DNA from: Agrobacterium vitis
GTDB lineage: Bacteria > Pseudomonadota > Alphaproteobacteria > Rhizobiales > Rhizobiaceae
Direction: 5' to 3'
DNA: 64,000 nt
Assembly (NCBI RefSeq): GCF_013337045.2
Contig: NZ_CP118259.1
Coordinates: 1,364,001 to 1,428,000, forward strand
Shown here: in pieces, positions 1 to 9,483 of the stretch
Layout of the letters: each line of letters begins with the position of its first letter
Position numbering within the stretch: the first letter of the stretch is position 1
Notes under the pieces: model-generated
Databases searched by the model: none
The model's input: only the letters and a program-made list of their open reading frames with translations
Told to the model about the DNA's origin: nothing
Program-made: the position numbers and the translations under genes

Positions 1-279
1 GTGTTTGTCGCCACCGAAGTGACCGGCGAAATCGCTGCCCGGCTGAATGAGGAGGGCGAGGAGATGATCGCTGTCTTCATGCCACCCACCCCGGTGCCAA
101 CGGCAGGTTTTCTGATGTTTGTGCCGCGCAGCCGCCTGAAACTGCTGGACATGACGCCGGAAGAGGGCGCCAAGCTGCTGATTTCCGGTGGATTGGTCAT
201 GCCGGAATGGAAACCGGCAACTGGCGCGATTGCCGTGGCACCGGTGGCGGATGTCGCAGGTGGAAAAGCGGGAGCGTAG
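1..279 (+). CDS. DUF502 family membrane protein, 3' end
   Basis: This is the C-terminal 92 residues of a DUF502 protein; the reading frame is open at the window edge, so the true start lies upstream. The stretch PTPVPTAGFLMFVPRS followed by LLDMTPEEGAKLLISGG is the conserved end of the family's soluble domain. Complete family members are about 200-230 residues and carry two N-terminal membrane helices that are not visible here. The function of DUF502 is not known. The GTG at position 1 is probably an internal valine rather than a start. No gene follows on the same strand for about 160 bases. Confidence 0.8.
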   Translation: MFVATEVTGEIAARLNEEGEEMIAVFMPPTPVPTAGFLMFVPRSRLKLLDMTPEEGAKLLISGGLVMPEWKPATGAIAVAPVADVAGGKAGA

Positions 280-437
280 GCCCTCGGCGAAATGCTCGTT
301 TGCCCGCACATGCCTGTCACGATCCTGTCACGGGAAGCTTCTAATGGCCCTGATGGGGGAGCAGTGATGCGGCACACAAATGCCGCCTCACCATCAAAGG
401 CTGAGGGCTGCCCCGATTGATGCAAAGGATCGGGACG

Positions 438-1913
438 ATGATATTTTCACGCAAGGCAATGCTTCTGGCCGCAACATTCGTGGTTTCTTCGGCGGGAATG
501 ACTCTGGCGGAAGGAACGGTCAGCGCCAACGGGGTAACGATCGCCAACAAGGGTCTGGTCGCCATTGGCCGCATCCCAGCCAATGCGCGCGACAAGTTCA
601 AGGAAACCTTCGGTTCCGGCTCCGGCATGGCAATGGATCTGACCCAGTGGAAAAAACAGGGCGAGAGCTATTCCGGTTCACTCTGGCTCCTGCCGGATCG
701 TGGATACAATGTCGAAGGCACGACGGATTATAATACCCGGATCAACAGAATTGATTTCACCCTCGCGCCGACACCAGCTGGGACCACTGCGCCGGCTGAC
801 CAGCAGCAGAAGGGTGTTGACGCAAAGCTTGCCGATACGATCCTGCTGACGGACGGCGAGGGCAAGAGCCTGACCGGTCTTGATCCTGAATCCGGCATTC
901 GCGCCGCGACCAAGACATTGCCAGCCTTGCCGCAAGCGACCACGGGCAAGATCTCGCTCGATCCGGAAGCCGTCGTTCTGTTGAAGGACGGCTCGATGAT
1001 GATCAGCGACGAATATGGTCCCTATATCTATCACTTCTCGGCTGCGGGCAAATTGCTCTCAGCCACCCAGCCGCCAAAGGCTCTGCTGCCGATGCGCAAG
1101 GGTGAGCTGAACTTCTCGTCCAACAATGTTGGCGAAGGCGGCAAGAAGCCAGACCCGAAAGACCCAGATAGCGGTCGCCAGAACAACCAGGGCCTGGAAG
1201 GCATGTCGCTGACACCGGATGGTAAGTTCCTGATTGCGCTGCTGCAATCGGCAACCCGCCAGGATGGCGGTGATAGCAGCTCCACCCGCATGAATACCCG
1301 CGCTCTGGTTTATGATGCCGCCGATATGGATCATCTGAAGCTGGTGCATGAATATGTCGTGCCGCTGCCGACCTTCGATAACAAGGGCAAGGTTGCGGTT
1401 GCCGCCCAGAGCGAAATTCTGGCGCTGTCGGACAAGACGTTCCTGATGCTGGCGCGTGACAGCAATAATGGCCAGAGCATGAAGGGCGATACATCGGTTT
1501 ACCGCAAGATCGATCTGGTTGATCTGTCTGCTGCCACCGACATTGCCAATGGCGAGTTTGACGATGCAAAACCGGTTGCCCCGAAGGGCGTGGTGGATGC
1601 GTCCGTCAAGGTTGCGGCGGTCACGCCCTTTATCGACATGAACGACGACAAGGATCTCGCCCGTTTCGGCCTGCACAATGGCGCGCCGAACGACAAGAAT
1701 AATCTCTCTGAAAAGTGGGAAGCCATGTCGGTCGCCCCGGCGCTCGATCCGTCGGCCCCAGACGATTATTTCCTGTTCGTCGCCAATGACAACGACTTCC
1801 TGACCCAGGATGGCTATCAGGTCGGTGCTGCCTACAAGGCTGAAGGCGGCGCTGAGGTTGATACCATGTTCCAGGTGTTCCGCGTGACCTTGCCGGGCAT
1901 GACTGCCAAGTAA
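438..1913 (+). CDS. Secreted phytase-like (esterase-like) domain protein
   Basis: A 491-residue protein predicted to be exported: the N-terminus MIFSRKAMLLAATFVVSSAG is a Sec signal peptide with likely cleavage after the AEG region. The rest resembles the esterase-like phytase domain family (PF13449): a beta-propeller-like fold with conserved DPEAVVLLKDGSMMISDEYGP near residue 180 and the NNQGLEGMSLTPDG segment near 255. Members are annotated as periplasmic phosphoesterases, but the substrate is not established. The ATG at 438 is preferred over TTG 417 or ATG 420 because AAAGGA lies 8 bases before it. It is monocistronic and closed by a strong hairpin just after the stop. Family assignment is good; catalytic activity is inferred only. 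Confidence 0.8.
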   Translation: MIFSRKAMLLAATFVVSSAGMTLAEGTVSANGVTIANKGLVAIGRIPANARDKFKETFGSGSGMAMDLTQWKKQGESYSGSLWLLPDRGYNVEGTTDYNTRINRIDFTLAPTPAGTTAPADQQQKGVDAKLADTILLTDGEGKSLTGLDPESGIRAATKTLPALPQATTGKISLDPEAVVLLKDGSMMISDEYGPYIYHFSAAGKLLSATQPPKALLPMRKGELNFSSNNVGEGGKKPDPKDPDSGRQNNQGLEGMSLTPDGKFLIALLQSATRQDGGDSSSTRMNTRALVYDAADMDHLKLVHEYVVPLPTFDNKGKVAVAAQSEILALSDKTFLMLARDSNNGQSMKGDTSVYRKIDLVDLSAATDIANGEFDDAKPVAPKGVVDASVKVAAVTPFIDMNDDKDLARFGLHNGAPNDKNNLSEKWEAMSVAPALDPSAPDDYFLFVANDNDFLTQDGYQVGAAYKAEGGAEVDTMFQVFRVTLPGMTAK

Positions 1914-1939
1914 TTATCGATCAAGGCTACTCGCTAATA

Positions 1940-1971
1940 AACGCCGTGCATCCGAAGGGATGCACGGCGTT
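1940..1971. terminator. Bidirectional rho-independent terminator
   Basis: A perfect 14-bp stem (AACGCCGTGCATCC) with a GAAG loop sits between two converging stop codons at 1913 and 1983. The stem starts and ends with AA/TT but has no long T tract. It should separate the phytase-like gene from the GDPD operon on the other strand. Confidence 0.8.
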
Positions 1972-1982
1972 TCCGTTTATGC

Positions 1983-2864
1983 TTACGCCTGTCTGGCGTT
2001 CAGCCAAGCCTTGAATGCTTCGACCTCGTCGGTCTGGATGGCGCCGACGCCTGCATTTGCTAGTACGGTCCAGACACCGTCCGCATCGACCAGGGCGCGG
2101 GTGTCGTTGAAGTCAAGGCAATGCGAGACGTCGAGCGTGTTGATCCAGACGCGGATGTTTTGGCGCTCCAACTCGGCCCGTGCATGGGCGATATCGGCGA
2201 TATCCGTGAATTTTACTTCGATCATCGGCGCCTTGAGGCTCTCGATGCGGCGCAGGTCTTCGGTAAACCGGCCCTGACGTACGGGAAACATCGGCATATG
2301 CGGAATCTTCCCGAACCAGTCGGCATCGACAATATTGAAATGGTCCGCGTCGAGATCGATGTCGGTCTTGACCAGAACCTGATCGGCAATGTTCATCCGC
2401 AGCACCGTTTCCATCACTTGCGGCAGATCACGGGTGAATTTCGTGTCGATATTGACGGTAATACGACCACGGACTTCCTCGAGAATTTCCTCAAGTGTCG
2501 GAACGCATTCCTCCGTTATATCAGCCTCCGGGCCGCCCGCGCCGCTGCGCAGCTTTGCTTGACGGATGACATTGAACGGCAATTCACTGACCGTGCCGCT
2601 GCCGGTCGTTGTTCTGTCCAAGGTCGCATCGTGAATAACCACGAGATGACCATCGGCGCTGGCCTGGGTGTCGATTTCGACCATATCCACCCCCTGGGCA
2701 ATCGCTTCCCGGATCGAGGCCAGCGAGTTTTCCGCCGTGCTCTTCCACAGGCCACGATGGGCGATGGTCAGAATGGTGGGATTGGTGCGCGACGCCATTT
2801 CGGCAATCGAGCAGGGACGGGTGGCCAGTGATTGGTGCGCAAGCGTGAACGTCTGGACAGGCAT
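1983..2864 (-). CDS. Glycerophosphodiester phosphodiesterase
   Basis: A 293-residue GDPD-family enzyme that hydrolyses glycerophosphodiesters to glycerol-3-phosphate and an alcohol. The catalytic signature is visible: IAHRG (about residues 33-37), the ENSLASIREA helix, the acidic pair in MVEIDTQ and the histidine in LVVIHDATLDRTT, followed by a TIM-barrel-length C-terminus. No signal peptide is apparent, so it is probably cytoplasmic. It is the last gene of the ABC transporter operon, 35 bases after a permease, which suggests that the importer brings in a glycerophosphodiester-type substrate. Start choice is uncertain because neither ATG 2864 nor the internal ATG 2798 has a good ribosome binding site. 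Confidence 0.88.
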   Translation of the reverse strand: MPVQTFTLAHQSLATRPCSIAEMASRTNPTILTIAHRGLWKSTAENSLASIREAIAQGVDMVEIDTQASADGHLVVIHDATLDRTTTGSGTVSELPFNVIRQAKLRSGAGGPEADITEECVPTLEEILEEVRGRITVNIDTKFTRDLPQVMETVLRMNIADQVLVKTDIDLDADHFNIVDADWFGKIPHMPMFPVRQGRFTEDLRRIESLKAPMIEVKFTDIADIAHARAELERQNIRVWINTLDVSHCLDFNDTRALVDADGVWTVLANAGVGAIQTDEVEAFKAWLNARQA

Positions 2865-2899
2865 GGGTTGGACTTTCGGCTGTTACGGTTTGGGAAAAA

Positions 2900-3763
2900 T
2901 CAGATCTTGCCCATGCCTGCCGCCATCAGGTCGTCGCGCAGGATGCGACCGGCGATGATGAAGACGATGAGGGCTGGCAAAAGCAGGATGAAGGAAACGA
3001 TGGCGGCCAGCGGCAGCTGCATCGAATAGGGGTCGAGATACATGTAAAGCTTGATCGGCAGGGTCTGGACCACAGGCGCGCCGACGATGAAGGATTTGTC
3101 GAATTCCTCGAAACTGCCGATGAACGACATCAACCCGCCCGCCAGCAACCCGGGTACGGCCAGCGGCAGGATGATATGCGCGACAATGCCAACTGTTCCG
3201 GCACCGAGCGAGCGGGCCGCATGGATCAATTCGTCAGGAATGGTCTCAAGCGTTGCGGTCATCAGCCGGATCATTAACGGCAGTGTGCCGACGATCTGGA
3301 CGATGATGACGCCAGCCACCGAATAGGCAAGGCCCAGTGCCAGGAACACCTGGCCGATGCCGACCGCGACCACCAGGCCGGGAATGATGACCGGCGCGAG
3401 AATGAAGATCTCCACCAGCCGTTTCAGCCGGAAGGGAAAACGGGCCATGGCCCAGGCCGTCGGCAAGGCAATGATTGCCGTTGCGAACGTGACCGTGAAG
3501 GCGATGGCAAGGCTGGTGGCCATGGCCTGGATCAGGCCTTGATCGCTGAGCACGCTCGTCCAGCGGCTGGCCGTATAGACTTGCGGCAGCACATGCGGCG
3601 GCTGCCAGCCATCGGCAATGCTCCAGACAAACATCAGGGCAAGCGGCAGGGCGATGGCCAGGGCAAGTGTGGCGAACAGGCCGATGGAAACCAGCAGGCG
3701 GTCTTCGGGGCGGAACATGCGGCGCTTTGCTGTGGCAGGCGGGGCGAGCTCAAGAACAGCCAT
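2900..3763 (-). CDS. ABC transporter permease (PotC-like)
   Basis: A 287-residue inner-membrane permease of the binding-protein-dependent family, with about six hydrophobic segments. The EAA loop that contacts the ATPase reads AARSLGAGTVGIVAHIILP near residue 185. It resembles the PotC/PotI half of polyamine-type importers. The ATG at 3763 overlaps the stop of the upstream permease as TGATG, so the two are translationally coupled; a GTG one codon earlier is an alternative. GGGGAAA precedes the start. Substrate specificity cannot be read from the permease; the GDPD gene directly downstream is the only clue. Confidence 0.9.
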   Translation of the reverse strand: MAVLELAPPATAKRRMFRPEDRLLVSIGLFATLALAIALPLALMFVWSIADGWQPPHVLPQVYTASRWTSVLSDQGLIQAMATSLAIAFTVTFATAIIALPTAWAMARFPFRLKRLVEIFILAPVIIPGLVVAVGIGQVFLALGLAYSVAGVIIVQIVGTLPLMIRLMTATLETIPDELIHAARSLGAGTVGIVAHIILPLAVPGLLAGGLMSFIGSFEEFDKSFIVGAPVVQTLPIKLYMYLDPYSMQLPLAAIVSFILLLPALIVFIIAGRILRDDLMAAGMGKI

Positions 3764-4617
3764 CACGCATTTCCCCGCGCATTGCCAGCGCCGATCCGGC
3801 TGGTCAGGGCATAATAGGTCAGGAGAACGACGACCGCGAACAGGCTGAGCACCATGCCCATCGCATAGACCTGCTCGAACCGTCCCTGTTTGAACTCCTG
3901 CACCATCAGGACAGAGAGTGGCCGCGCCGTCGGTGGGCCGACGATATCGGGAATGGCATAGGAGCCCATCGAGCCGATGAAGGTCAGGAGAATGGCGGCG
4001 GTAATGCCCGGCATGGCAAGCGGCACGTCCACAGTCAAGAATGTCCGAAGCCGGGATGCTCCAAGCGTGCGGGCGGCAAAGCGGATATCCTCGGGAATGG
4101 CGGCAAAGGCGCTGGTGATGATCAGAGTCATGAATGGGATCTGCTTCCAGGAACTGGCCATGATGACACCAGCGCCTAGATCGTCACGGACCAGTTTTGG
4201 CAGGGTAAAGCCGAGTGGTGCCAGCAGGCGGTCAAAAAAGCCGCCACGCTCGAAGACGACGATGATCATCAGACCGACGATGATACTCGGAACGGCCATC
4301 GGCAGCTTGTAAAGCCCGCCGAACAGTTTGCGCCCAAGAAAGCTTTTGCGCAGCAGAAGCGCCAGCGGCACAGACAGCGCCAGCGAGACGAAAACCGGCA
4401 TGACGCCGTAATAGATTGAGGTGGACAAGCCGCGCAGCATGGAGGGCCGGGTGAAGATCCGCTGATACCAGCTTAGCGTAAAGCTGCCATCTTCCAGCCG
4501 GAAGCTGCCGACCAGCGCCGATAACAGCGGCAGGCCGAAGAAGAACAGCAGGTAGCCGACCCCCGGCAGGAGCAATAGCAAGAGTTGGATTGAGCGGCGG
4601 CGAAGCAGCAATGGCAT
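3763..4617 (-). CDS. ABC transporter permease (PotB-like)
   Basis: A 284-residue inner-membrane permease, the first of two in this importer. It begins with a basic stretch and a long hydrophobic helix (LLLLLLPGVGYLLFFFG) and contains an EAA-type loop, AARTLGASRLRTFLTVDVPL, near residue 185. It resembles the PotB/CysT half of type I importers. Its start overlaps the ATPase stop by one base and its own stop overlaps the next permease start, so ATPase, permease and permease are tightly coupled. The two permeases most likely form the heterodimeric channel. Confidence 0.9.
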   Translation of the reverse strand: MPLLLRRRSIQLLLLLLPGVGYLLFFFGLPLLSALVGSFRLEDGSFTLSWYQRIFTRPSMLRGLSTSIYYGVMPVFVSLALSVPLALLLRKSFLGRKLFGGLYKLPMAVPSIIVGLMIIVVFERGGFFDRLLAPLGFTLPKLVRDDLGAGVIMASSWKQIPFMTLIITSAFAAIPEDIRFAARTLGASRLRTFLTVDVPLAMPGITAAILLTFIGSMGSYAIPDIVGPPTARPLSVLMVQEFKQGRFEQVYAMGMVLSLFAVVVLLTYYALTSRIGAGNARGNA

Positions 4618-5657
4618 CAGGCGGCCTCCATCGACGGCTGGTCTTCGAGCAGATGCACGGCATCGTGGAAAGTCAGCGGGACCCGGCTGCCGGCTTCTAT
4701 CGGTGTGCCGCCACCCGACTGGCTGATCTTGATCCCGACAGCACCGATATCGGCGGTGTAGAGGATATTGGCACCCATGAATGAAACAGAGGTGACGGTT
4801 GCCGATCCGCTCTCGTCGCGCTCGATGCCGATATTTTCCGGGCGGACCGAAATCTGCATAGGACCGACGGCGGGACGGTCCAGCACCACGTTCTGGCCCC
4901 AGGGCAGCAATGCATCCATGCCGGAGGCCTTGACGGAGAGGAGATTGGTCTGGCCGAGGAAGCTGGCGGTAAAGGCCGCTTTCGGCGCCCGGTACAGCTC
5001 CAGCGGCGTGCCGATTTCGACAACCTGACCGCCATTCATCACCACGATCCGGTCGGACATCGCCATGGCCTCGGCCTGGTCGTGGGTGACGTAAAGGCTT
5101 GTCGCGCCGATGCGGCGATGCAGTTCGACCAGCTCGTGGCGAAGGCTGTCACGCAGCTTGGCATCGAGATTGGAGAGCGGCTCGTCAAACAGCAAAAGTC
5201 TGGGCTGCATGACGATCGCGCGGGCCAGCGCCACGCGCTGCTGCTGACCGCCGGACAATTGCCGGGGCATGCGATCCACCAGGGCGCTGAGATTGCAGAT
5301 CTCCAGCACATGAGCGATGCGCCGCGCCCGCTCGTCTTTCGGCACATTCTTCATCTTCAGGCCGAAGCCGAGGTTCTTGGCGACCGACATATGCGGAAAC
5401 AGCGCATAAGATTGGAACACCATGGCGATATCGCGCGCTTCGGGCGCAAGTCCATCAATCCGCTTGCCCGCCAGCCGGATTTCGCCGCCGGACGCCTCGC
5501 TGATGCCCATCAGAATGCGCAGCAGCGTCGATTTTCCGCAGCCGGAGGGACCGAGAATGGTGACGAATTCGCCCTTTTCGACGGCAAGTGAAACCGGATG
5601 GAGGACGCGAGCTGACCCGAAATCCTTGGTGATATTGTTGATGTCGAGCTCACTCAT
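4617..5657 (-). CDS. ABC transporter ATP-binding protein with TOBE domain
   Basis: A 346-residue ATPase that powers the importer. Walker A is GPSGCGKST (about residues 37-45), the Q-loop is VFQSYALFPH, the signature is LSGGQQQRVALARA, Walker B is LLLFDEPLSNLD and the switch histidine is in VTHDQAEAM. After about residue 235 comes a C-terminal TOBE-type domain typical of the PotA/UgpC/MalK class, which often senses substrate or regulators. Located 40 bases downstream of the binding-protein gene and overlapping the permease gene. Confidence 0.93.
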   Translation of the reverse strand: MSELDINNITKDFGSARVLHPVSLAVEKGEFVTILGPSGCGKSTLLRILMGISEASGGEIRLAGKRIDGLAPEARDIAMVFQSYALFPHMSVAKNLGFGLKMKNVPKDERARRIAHVLEICNLSALVDRMPRQLSGGQQQRVALARAIVMQPRLLLFDEPLSNLDAKLRDSLRHELVELHRRIGATSLYVTHDQAEAMAMSDRIVVMNGGQVVEIGTPLELYRAPKAAFTASFLGQTNLLSVKASGMDALLPWGQNVVLDRPAVGPMQISVRPENIGIERDESGSATVTSVSFMGANILYTADIGAVGIKISQSGGGTPIEAGSRVPLTFHDAVHLLEDQPSMEAA

Positions 5658-5697
5658 GTCTTTGCCCCTGTTCGTCGTGTATCAGGCTTTTCCAGCA

Positions 5698-6927
5698 TTA
5701 CTGGTTCAGGACTTTTTCATCGAGCGCTTCGGCAAGGGCGGTCGACATGTCCCAGAAGGCAGGCACCGACAGACGAGGGTAGACACTTTTCGGCAGGACA
5801 TGATCCTGTAGAGCAGCCGGGATCAGATCGTTGGTGATATCGGTGCGCGGTGAGCGCGATGCCTTGGTTTCCAGCTTGAAGGTCTGGAATTCCTTGCTCA
5901 TCGCCATATCGATCAGCAGCAGGGCAGCGGCGACATGCTTGGCATTGGCGGGGACGAACATCGCGTCACCGGAGCCGACCTGTCCCTTTTCCAGCAGCGT
6001 CAGGCGGAAGGTTTCGGGCAATTGCTTGTTGCCGAGAAAGCTCATCACCTGATCTTCCCAGACCGTCCCCATATAGAGCTGCTGGTTGTTGATCAGGTTC
6101 AGCGTATCGGCATTGCCATTGGTCAGTTCCGCAGCCTTCAGCAGGCGACGGTAATAGTCCCAGACAGGCGTCAGGCATTCGGATGACATTGCCCAGTCCT
6201 CGGCCTGCTGGCGGGTCTGGCTGTAGTCGGTCAGGGTCTTGCGGCAATCGCCGGTCAGGTAATTGAGCGCGACGGAGTAGATGAAACCACCGCCCGATCC
6301 GCCCTTGGCGGGCAAGGTGACGCCGAGGCGCTTCGGATGGCTCTCGGCCCAGGCCAGAAGTTCATCGAAACTCTTGGGAACGTCGGCAGGCTTGACGAAG
6401 GCACTATCGTAGCCGATCGCAGTCTGGTTGAGATGGACGAGCGGATAAGCCCCGCCATGTTGGCGTCCGAACAATGTTTGAGCCAGAATCGGATCATAGG
6501 TCGCCATGTTGGGCAGAAGGGTCGTCAGCGGGATCTTTCCGACCACACCCTTGGATGACAACAACGGATAGCTGCCGCCGCCGTCAAAAAAGGCATCGAC
6601 CGGTGCGTCGTGCCCCGATGCCTGGACGGCGATCAATTGCTGGTCAGCCTGATCGCCGTTGACGTCGCTATAGATGACCTTAATGCCGTATTTGGCCTCG
6701 AACATGCTGGTCAGTTTCTTCCATGTCTCTCCGAAACCACCGGCGTAATTATACATTGTCACCGTTCCCTCGGCTTTGGCGGCGGGAACGACGATGTCGT
6801 AGAAATTCTCTCTTGTGACATTGGAGAGATCGAAATCCAGGTTTTTCATATTGGTTTCGGCGCTCAAACACGGAGCGACGGAAGCGGCGAGCGTCAGGGC
6901 CGCGATGGCCAGGAATTTCATCTGCAT
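5698..6927 (-). CDS. Extracellular solute-binding protein of ABC importer
   Basis: A 409-residue periplasmic binding protein. The N-terminus MQMKFLAIAALTLAASVAPC is a signal peptide with likely cleavage near LSA-ET. The body has the type-1 binding protein layout, with GTVTMYNYAGGFGETW early and an aromatic-rich C-terminal half. It looks closest to the YnjB/iron-polyamine type group (SBP_bac_6/8), whose ligands are diverse. It is the first gene of a five-gene operon (binding protein, ATPase, two permeases, GDPD) divergent from a ROK regulator. The ligand is unknown; a glycerophosphodiester or related polyol phosphate is an inference from the GDPD gene. Confidence 0.88.
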   Translation of the reverse strand: MQMKFLAIAALTLAASVAPCLSAETNMKNLDFDLSNVTRENFYDIVVPAAKAEGTVTMYNYAGGFGETWKKLTSMFEAKYGIKVIYSDVNGDQADQQLIAVQASGHDAPVDAFFDGGGSYPLLSSKGVVGKIPLTTLLPNMATYDPILAQTLFGRQHGGAYPLVHLNQTAIGYDSAFVKPADVPKSFDELLAWAESHPKRLGVTLPAKGGSGGGFIYSVALNYLTGDCRKTLTDYSQTRQQAEDWAMSSECLTPVWDYYRRLLKAAELTNGNADTLNLINNQQLYMGTVWEDQVMSFLGNKQLPETFRLTLLEKGQVGSGDAMFVPANAKHVAAALLLIDMAMSKEFQTFKLETKASRSPRTDITNDLIPAALQDHVLPKSVYPRLSVPAFWDMSTALAEALDEKVLNQ

Positions 6928-6969
6928 TGGAGGTCTCCATCAGAGCTGGATCAATTGCAGGGTTAATAA

Positions 6970-6984
6970 TACACTTTGGGTGTA
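6970..6984. promoter_or_regulatory. Candidate operator between ABC operon and ROK regulator
   Basis: An inverted repeat TACAC-TTTGG-GTGTA lies in the 139-base divergent intergenic region, in an AT-rich patch. ROK regulators usually bind inverted repeats next to the transport genes they control, so this is the natural candidate. The five-base arms are short and the assignment is inference. Confidence 0.35.
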
Positions 6985-7066
6985 ATATTTGTGACAAGTC
7001 TGGAAATTTGTGCTCGCGGTCGAGTTGCGATTGCCTGACCGCGAGACGCCGGATAGATATTCAACC

Positions 7067-8215
7067 ATGACGACCCAAGCCAAACAGCCCTCTCGCTTTG
7101 ACAGAAACCCGCTTGCCAGCGAGAACGAACGCCTGATTCTGGACATCGTTCGCCGTCACGGACCAATTGCCCGATCAGTCATCACCGCCCATACCAACCT
7201 GACCCAGCAATCGGTGCATCGGTTGATCGAGGGGCTGATCGAGCGCGGTTTGCTGCGCACCGGCGCGCCGCTGAAGGGTACGCGAGGCCAGCCAAGCCCG
7301 ACCATCGAGCTTGCGGTGGAATCTGTGGCGTCGCTGGGCATATCGATCAACACCGATTCGGCGATTATCTGCCTCGCGGATTTCAGCTGCGGTGTCACTG
7401 CCCAGAAGAAACTCAATCTCCTGCCGCTTAGCCGCGAGGCAACCCTTGCTGCCTTGTCACGGACCTTGGACGAGATGCTTGAGGCTCATAATCTGCCGCG
7501 CGAACGGCTGCTTGGGCTGGGATTTGCCATGTCGGGCTTTTCTGTTGCGGATGACCGGATATTCAATGCGCCGGAGCCCTTGCAGGACTGGTCGTTGATG
7601 GATCTTCGCCCGGTCCTTGAACAGACGTTTCAGCTTCCCGTCTGGCAGGAGAACAACGCGACCACGGGCGCTATCGGCGAAAGCTTGCAAGGTGTGGGGC
7701 GATGGTGCCAGACCTTTGCCTATCTGTCGTTCAACTATGGCTTCGGTGGCGGGCTGATCCTCAACGGCCAGCCGTTCTACGGATTCCATGGCAATGCCGC
7801 CGAATTATCCGGGATTTACGACCCGACCGAGGCACCTCGACGTCCAGCATTGCAATATTTGCTTCGGAGCCTTCAAGACCACGGCATCGAGATTGATTCC
7901 GTCGATACTCTTTACCGGACATTCGACCCAGGTTGGCCAGGTGTGGAGGCTTGGCTGGAGGCAACCATGCCACAGGTCGAACGGCTGGTGGCGGTTTTGA
8001 TCGCTGTGATAGATCCGCAGACCATCGTTTTCGGCGGTCAATTGCCGCCAGCGCTGGGCGCGATGATGATCGAAAGATGCCCGATGCCCTCGCAGCGGGT
8101 TCACCGTTACGGCGTCGGGCCAAAAGAGGCCCGACTGGTGCTCAGCGAAGTGAAGGGAGATGCCGCAGTCATCGGTGCGGCGCTTCTGCCACTCAAGATG
8201 CGGTATTTTATTTAA
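7067..8215 (+). CDS. ROK family transcriptional regulator
   Basis: A 382-residue repressor-type protein. An N-terminal winged helix-turn-helix (ILDIVRRHGPIARSVITAHTNLTQQSVHRLIEGL, split here as ILDIVRRHGPIARSV and TQQSVHRLIEGL) precedes a ROK sugar-kinase-like domain with LGLGFAMSGF, the ENNATTGAIGE motif and FNYGFGGGLILNG. The zinc-binding cysteine cluster of active ROK kinases is not evident, fitting a regulator. The ATG at 7067 is chosen over the upstream GTG 7010 because the family begins close to the MTTQ segment. It diverges from the ABC/GDPD operon, which it probably controls in response to the imported compound. Confidence 0.88.
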   Translation: MTTQAKQPSRFDRNPLASENERLILDIVRRHGPIARSVITAHTNLTQQSVHRLIEGLIERGLLRTGAPLKGTRGQPSPTIELAVESVASLGISINTDSAIICLADFSCGVTAQKKLNLLPLSREATLAALSRTLDEMLEAHNLPRERLLGLGFAMSGFSVADDRIFNAPEPLQDWSLMDLRPVLEQTFQLPVWQENNATTGAIGESLQGVGRWCQTFAYLSFNYGFGGGLILNGQPFYGFHGNAAELSGIYDPTEAPRRPALQYLLRSLQDHGIEIDSVDTLYRTFDPGWPGVEAWLEATMPQVERLVAVLIAVIDPQTIVFGGQLPPALGAMMIERCPMPSQRVHRYGVGPKEARLVLSEVKGDAAVIGAALLPLKMRYFI

Positions 8216-8227
8216 ACCAAAGCAGGT

Positions 8228-9442
8228 TCAAGCCTCCGCAAATTGCGGCGCTGCCCAGTTGGGGAATGGGTCGCGCATATCGCGCCAGACACCGGGGGTG
8301 AAGCGATCCGCAGGCACCAGACAGGCGTCCAGCCGAGCGCGGATTTCGGCCTCATCCATGGGGTCAGCACCGATAAACACAAGTTCCTGGCGTCGATCAC
8401 CCCAGATCGGGTCGAGATAGGGTTTCATGGCATTGAGGAAACCCTTGTCCTGCGGCCATTGCTGCTTGGGTACGGAGGCCCACCACAGGCCCATGCGCCC
8501 GGTGCGCACCAGCGGTCCGGCCTGGCTCAGTTCTCCGACATGATGGGGCCGGGTTGCCAGCCAGAAAAACCCCTTGGCGCGGATCACGCCCGGCCAGTCG
8601 CTATCAATGAAATCCTGGAATTTCAGCGGATCGAATGGGCGGCGGGCGCGGTAGACAAAGCTTCGAATGCCATATTCTTCTGTCTCAGGCACATGGTCCT
8701 TGAAGCCGTGCAATTCCTTGAACCACAGCGGATGGGTCTCCGCCCGGCCAAGATCGAACCGCCCGGTGCCCAGCACGTCCTTCGGTTCGATCTGGCCAAA
8801 ATCGGTCTCGATAATCCGCGCATCCGGGTTGAGGCCGACAATGATCTTGCGGGCAGCATCCAGCCGGGCAGGGCCGGCAGTTTCGGCCTTGTTGAGCACC
8901 ACGACATCGGCAAACTCGATCTGCTCGACCAGAAGGTCAACGAGCGTGCGGTTATCGTCTTCACCTGCGGTTTCGCCCCGGTCGGAGAGGAAATCGCTGG
9001 AACTGTAATCGCGCAACAGGTTGGCGGCATCGACCACCGTAACCATCGTATCCAGCCGGGCGATGTCGGAGAGGCTGTTGCCGTCTTCGTCACGAAATTC
9101 GAACGTGCTGGCAATCGGCAGCGGTTCGGCAATGCCGGTCGCCTCGATCAGCAGATAGTCGAACCGGCCGGAATCAGCCAATTGCCGCACTTCCGTCAGC
9201 AGGTCTTCGCGCAGCGTGCAGCAGATGCAGCCATTGCTCATTTCCACCAATTGCTCGTCGGTGCGCGATAGATTGGCACCGCCATCACGCACCAGGGCGG
9301 CATCGATATTCACCTCGCTCATGTCATTGACGATGACCGCGACCTTCAGCCCGGCCCGGTTGCCAAGAATATGATTGAGAACCGTGGTTTTACCGGCACC
9401 GAGAAAGCCGGACAGCACAGTCACGGGAAGCTTGTTGTCCAT
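8228..9442 (-). CDS. zigA: Zinc-responsive GTP-binding metallochaperone (CobW/COG0523, ZigA type)
   Basis: A 404-residue COG0523 GTPase. Walker A is GFLGAGKTT (residues 12-20) and the metal-binding GCICC motif is at 71-75; the EVNID segment characteristic of ZigA/YciC-type zinc chaperones is at about 43-47. The C-terminal CobW_C domain follows. Such proteins are made under zinc starvation and deliver or mobilise zinc for essential enzymes. ATG 9442 is preferred because AGGAG lies six bases upstream; the TTG at 9448 is less likely. A perfect Zur palindrome lies directly before the ribosome binding site, so transcription should be blocked by Zur-Zn. It converges on the ROK gene with a 12-base gap. 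Confidence 0.92.
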   Translation of the reverse strand: MDNKLPVTVLSGFLGAGKTTVLNHILGNRAGLKVAVIVNDMSEVNIDAALVRDGGANLSRTDEQLVEMSNGCICCTLREDLLTEVRQLADSGRFDYLLIEATGIAEPLPIASTFEFRDEDGNSLSDIARLDTMVTVVDAANLLRDYSSSDFLSDRGETAGEDDNRTLVDLLVEQIEFADVVVLNKAETAGPARLDAARKIIVGLNPDARIIETDFGQIEPKDVLGTGRFDLGRAETHPLWFKELHGFKDHVPETEEYGIRSFVYRARRPFDPLKFQDFIDSDWPGVIRAKGFFWLATRPHHVGELSQAGPLVRTGRMGLWWASVPKQQWPQDKGFLNAMKPYLDPIWGDRRQELVFIGADPMDEAEIRARLDACLVPADRFTPGVWRDMRDPFPNWAAPQFAEA

Positions 9443-9454
9443 CTTCAACTCCTT

Positions 9455-9473
9455 AATGTAATAACATTACATT
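9455..9473 (-). promoter_or_regulatory. Zur box upstream of zigA
   Basis: AATGTAATAACATTACATT contains a perfect ATGTAAT-N3-ATTACAT palindrome. Read on the minus strand it shares its palindromic core and spacer with the box before znuA/znuC. It sits 13-31 bases before the zigA start, a position suited to repression. The match to alphaproteobacterial Zur sites is from general knowledge of the family. Confidence 0.88.
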
Positions 9474-9483
9474 GATGGTTCTG

